Shown here piece after piece: positions 5,892 through 6,729 of a stretch of DNA of 6,729 nt. The DNA comes from an uncultured Micrococcales bacterium (GTDB taxonomy: Bacteria > Actinomycetota > Actinomycetes > S36-B12 > GCA-2699445), in assembly GCA_903915555.1 (NCBI GenBank), contig CAIWTL010000571.1:1-6729 (forward strand). The letters run 5' to 3'. How positions within the stretch are numbered: position 1 is the first letter of the stretch; each line of letters starts with the position of its first letter. Below the pieces are notes generated by a model. That model had not been told where the DNA came from and ran no database searches. It saw only the letters and a program-made list of their open reading frames with translations. Made by a program: the position numbers and the translations under genes.

Positions 5892-6729
5892 TCACGAGCC
5901 TGGTTCGCCGGACGCAGGGTCCAGGGTCGCGACCTCCGGCGGCCGAGGTCCGGAGTAGTCGGGGCCGTATGCGCCGGGTGCCGGCCTGCGGCGTCGCAGC
6001 GGTGGCTCCTGCCCGTCGGCCAGCCGCCGGGTCGCCAGCAGGAACGCCGTGTGGGCGATCATGCGGTGGTCGGGTCGCACCGCCAGTCCCTCGAGATGCC
6101 AGGTCCGCACCATCGACTCGGTGGCACGGGGCTCGGTCCAGCGGGCGTCCGCGCGCAACTGCTCGGCGAGCCGGGACAGCTGGGTGGTCGTGGCGACGTA
6201 CCCGATGAGTCGGCCTCCCGGCCGCAGGATGCGGGCCGCTGCGTCCAGGCAGTCCCATGGAGCGAGCATGTCCAGCACGAGCGCGTCCGCGTCCGCAGGC
6301 ATCGCTTCGGCGAGATCCCCCACGATCAACTGCCAGTGCGCCGGGGTCCCACCCGGTGGGATCGATCCGGCCGCCGTGAACCACCGCTCGACGTTCCTGC
6401 GTGCGACCTCCGCGAACTCGGGCCTCATCTCATAGGAGACCACCCGCCCGGTGGGTCCGACCGCGGTGAGGAGGAAGCAGGTGAGCGCCCCTGACCCGGC
6501 TCCGGCCTCCACCACCGTGGATCCCGGCCCGATGCCCGCCAATCCGACGATGGCGAAGGCGTCCTTGGGGTAGATGTTCGCCGCGCCGCGGCCCATCGAC
6601 AGGACGAAGTCCTCCAGGATCGGCCGCAGGGCGAGGTAGGGCATACCACCGCTGCTGGTGACCACGCTGCCCTCGGTTGAACCGATCAGATCGTCGTGGG
6701 GAAGTGCCCCCTTGTGCGTGTGGAACACC
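5892..6729 (-). CDS. trmI: TrmI, tRNA (adenine-N1-)-methyltransferase m1A58 (N-terminus beyond window)
   Basis: TrmI uses S-adenosylmethionine to methylate N1 of adenine 58 in the T-loop of tRNAs, acting as a tetramer in the cytoplasm. The 278 visible residues carry FHTHKGALPHD at the start, IYPKDA (52-57), the SAM-binding motif VVEAGAGSGALT (72-83), SYEMRPEFAEVARRN (98-112) with the acidic ribose-binding Glu100, the catalytic-site segment VLDMLAPW (151-158) with Asp153, and YVATTTQLSR (177-186). The match to M. tuberculosis Rv2118c is clear along the length. By comparison about 30 N-terminal residues (the small beta-barrel start) lie beyond the right edge; the GTG at 6728 is an internal Val codon, not the start. 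The C-terminus carries an Arg-cluster and Pro-rich tail of about 40 residues (from about 238). trmI next to arc is the usual actinobacterial arrangement, here separated by the plus-strand transporter. Confidence 0.96.
   Translation of the reverse strand, partial: VFHTHKGALPHDDLIGSTEGSVVTSSGGMPYLALRPILEDFVLSMGRGAANIYPKDAFAIVGLAGIGPGSTVVEAGAGSGALTCFLLTAVGPTGRVVSYEMRPEFAEVARRNVERWFTAAGSIPPGGTPAHWQLIVGDLAEAMPADADALVLDMLAPWDCLDAAARILRPGGRLIGYVATTTQLSRLAEQLRADARWTEPRATESMVRTWHLEGLAVRPDHRMIAHTAFLLATRRLADGQEPPLRRRRPAPGAYGPDYSGPRPPEVATLDPASGEPGS

Noticed and set aside
1..6729. Mobile element, prophage, CRISPR or defence island
   Set aside because: No transposase, integrase, terminal inverted repeats, spaced repeat array or tRNA attachment site was seen, and the genes are uniform in style and mostly core functions.

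Overview
The window comes from a high-GC actinobacterium. The evidence is the Pup-proteasome genes (the N-terminal part of dop and a complete arc/mpa), an actinobacterial-type trmI next to arc, GC-rich third codon positions throughout, GTG starts, and promoters with TANNNT -10 boxes set at leaderless spacing. No rRNA or lineage marker is present, so I do not name a genus.

Layout from left to right: (1) the N-terminal 221 codons of dop (depupylase/Pup deamidase) on the minus strand, running off the left edge; (2) an 83-bp gap with a strong GC hairpin and a -10 box placed exactly for a leaderless dop transcript; (3) a complete 12-helix sugar-porter MFS transporter resembling actinobacterial GlcP, minus strand; (4) a 121-bp gap with a weak hairpin, a short direct repeat and a possible promoter; (5) complete arc/mpa, the hexameric proteasomal AAA+ ATPase, minus strand, with a near-perfect Shine-Dalgarno and a C-terminal GQYL motif; (6) a 248-bp divergent control region with one promoter for arc and one for the next gene; (7) a 14-helix-type (EmrB/QacA-like) MFS transporter, the only plus-strand gene; (8) trmI (tRNA m1A58 methyltransferase), minus strand, ending 6 bp from the transporter's stop and running off the right edge.

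The backbone trmI-arc-dop is the familiar actinobacterial pupylation neighbourhood (as in M. tuberculosis, Rv2118c-mpa-dop-pup-prcBA). Arc binds pupylated proteins through its N-terminal coiled coil, unfolds them, and docks on the 20S proteasome through its C-terminus. Dop deamidates Pup and removes it from substrates. pup, prcB, prcA and pafA should lie beyond the left edge; this is an expectation, not something seen here. The unusual feature is that two unrelated MFS transporters are set into this backbone: a sugar porter between arc and dop, co-directional, and an efflux-type transporter between trmI and arc, divergent from arc. Each seems to have its own promoter, so they look like neighbours rather than parts of the degradation machine. 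I found no RNA gene, CRISPR array, insertion sequence or integrase, and no previously undescribed system. The interest lies in locus architecture, promoter arrangement and a few protein details.
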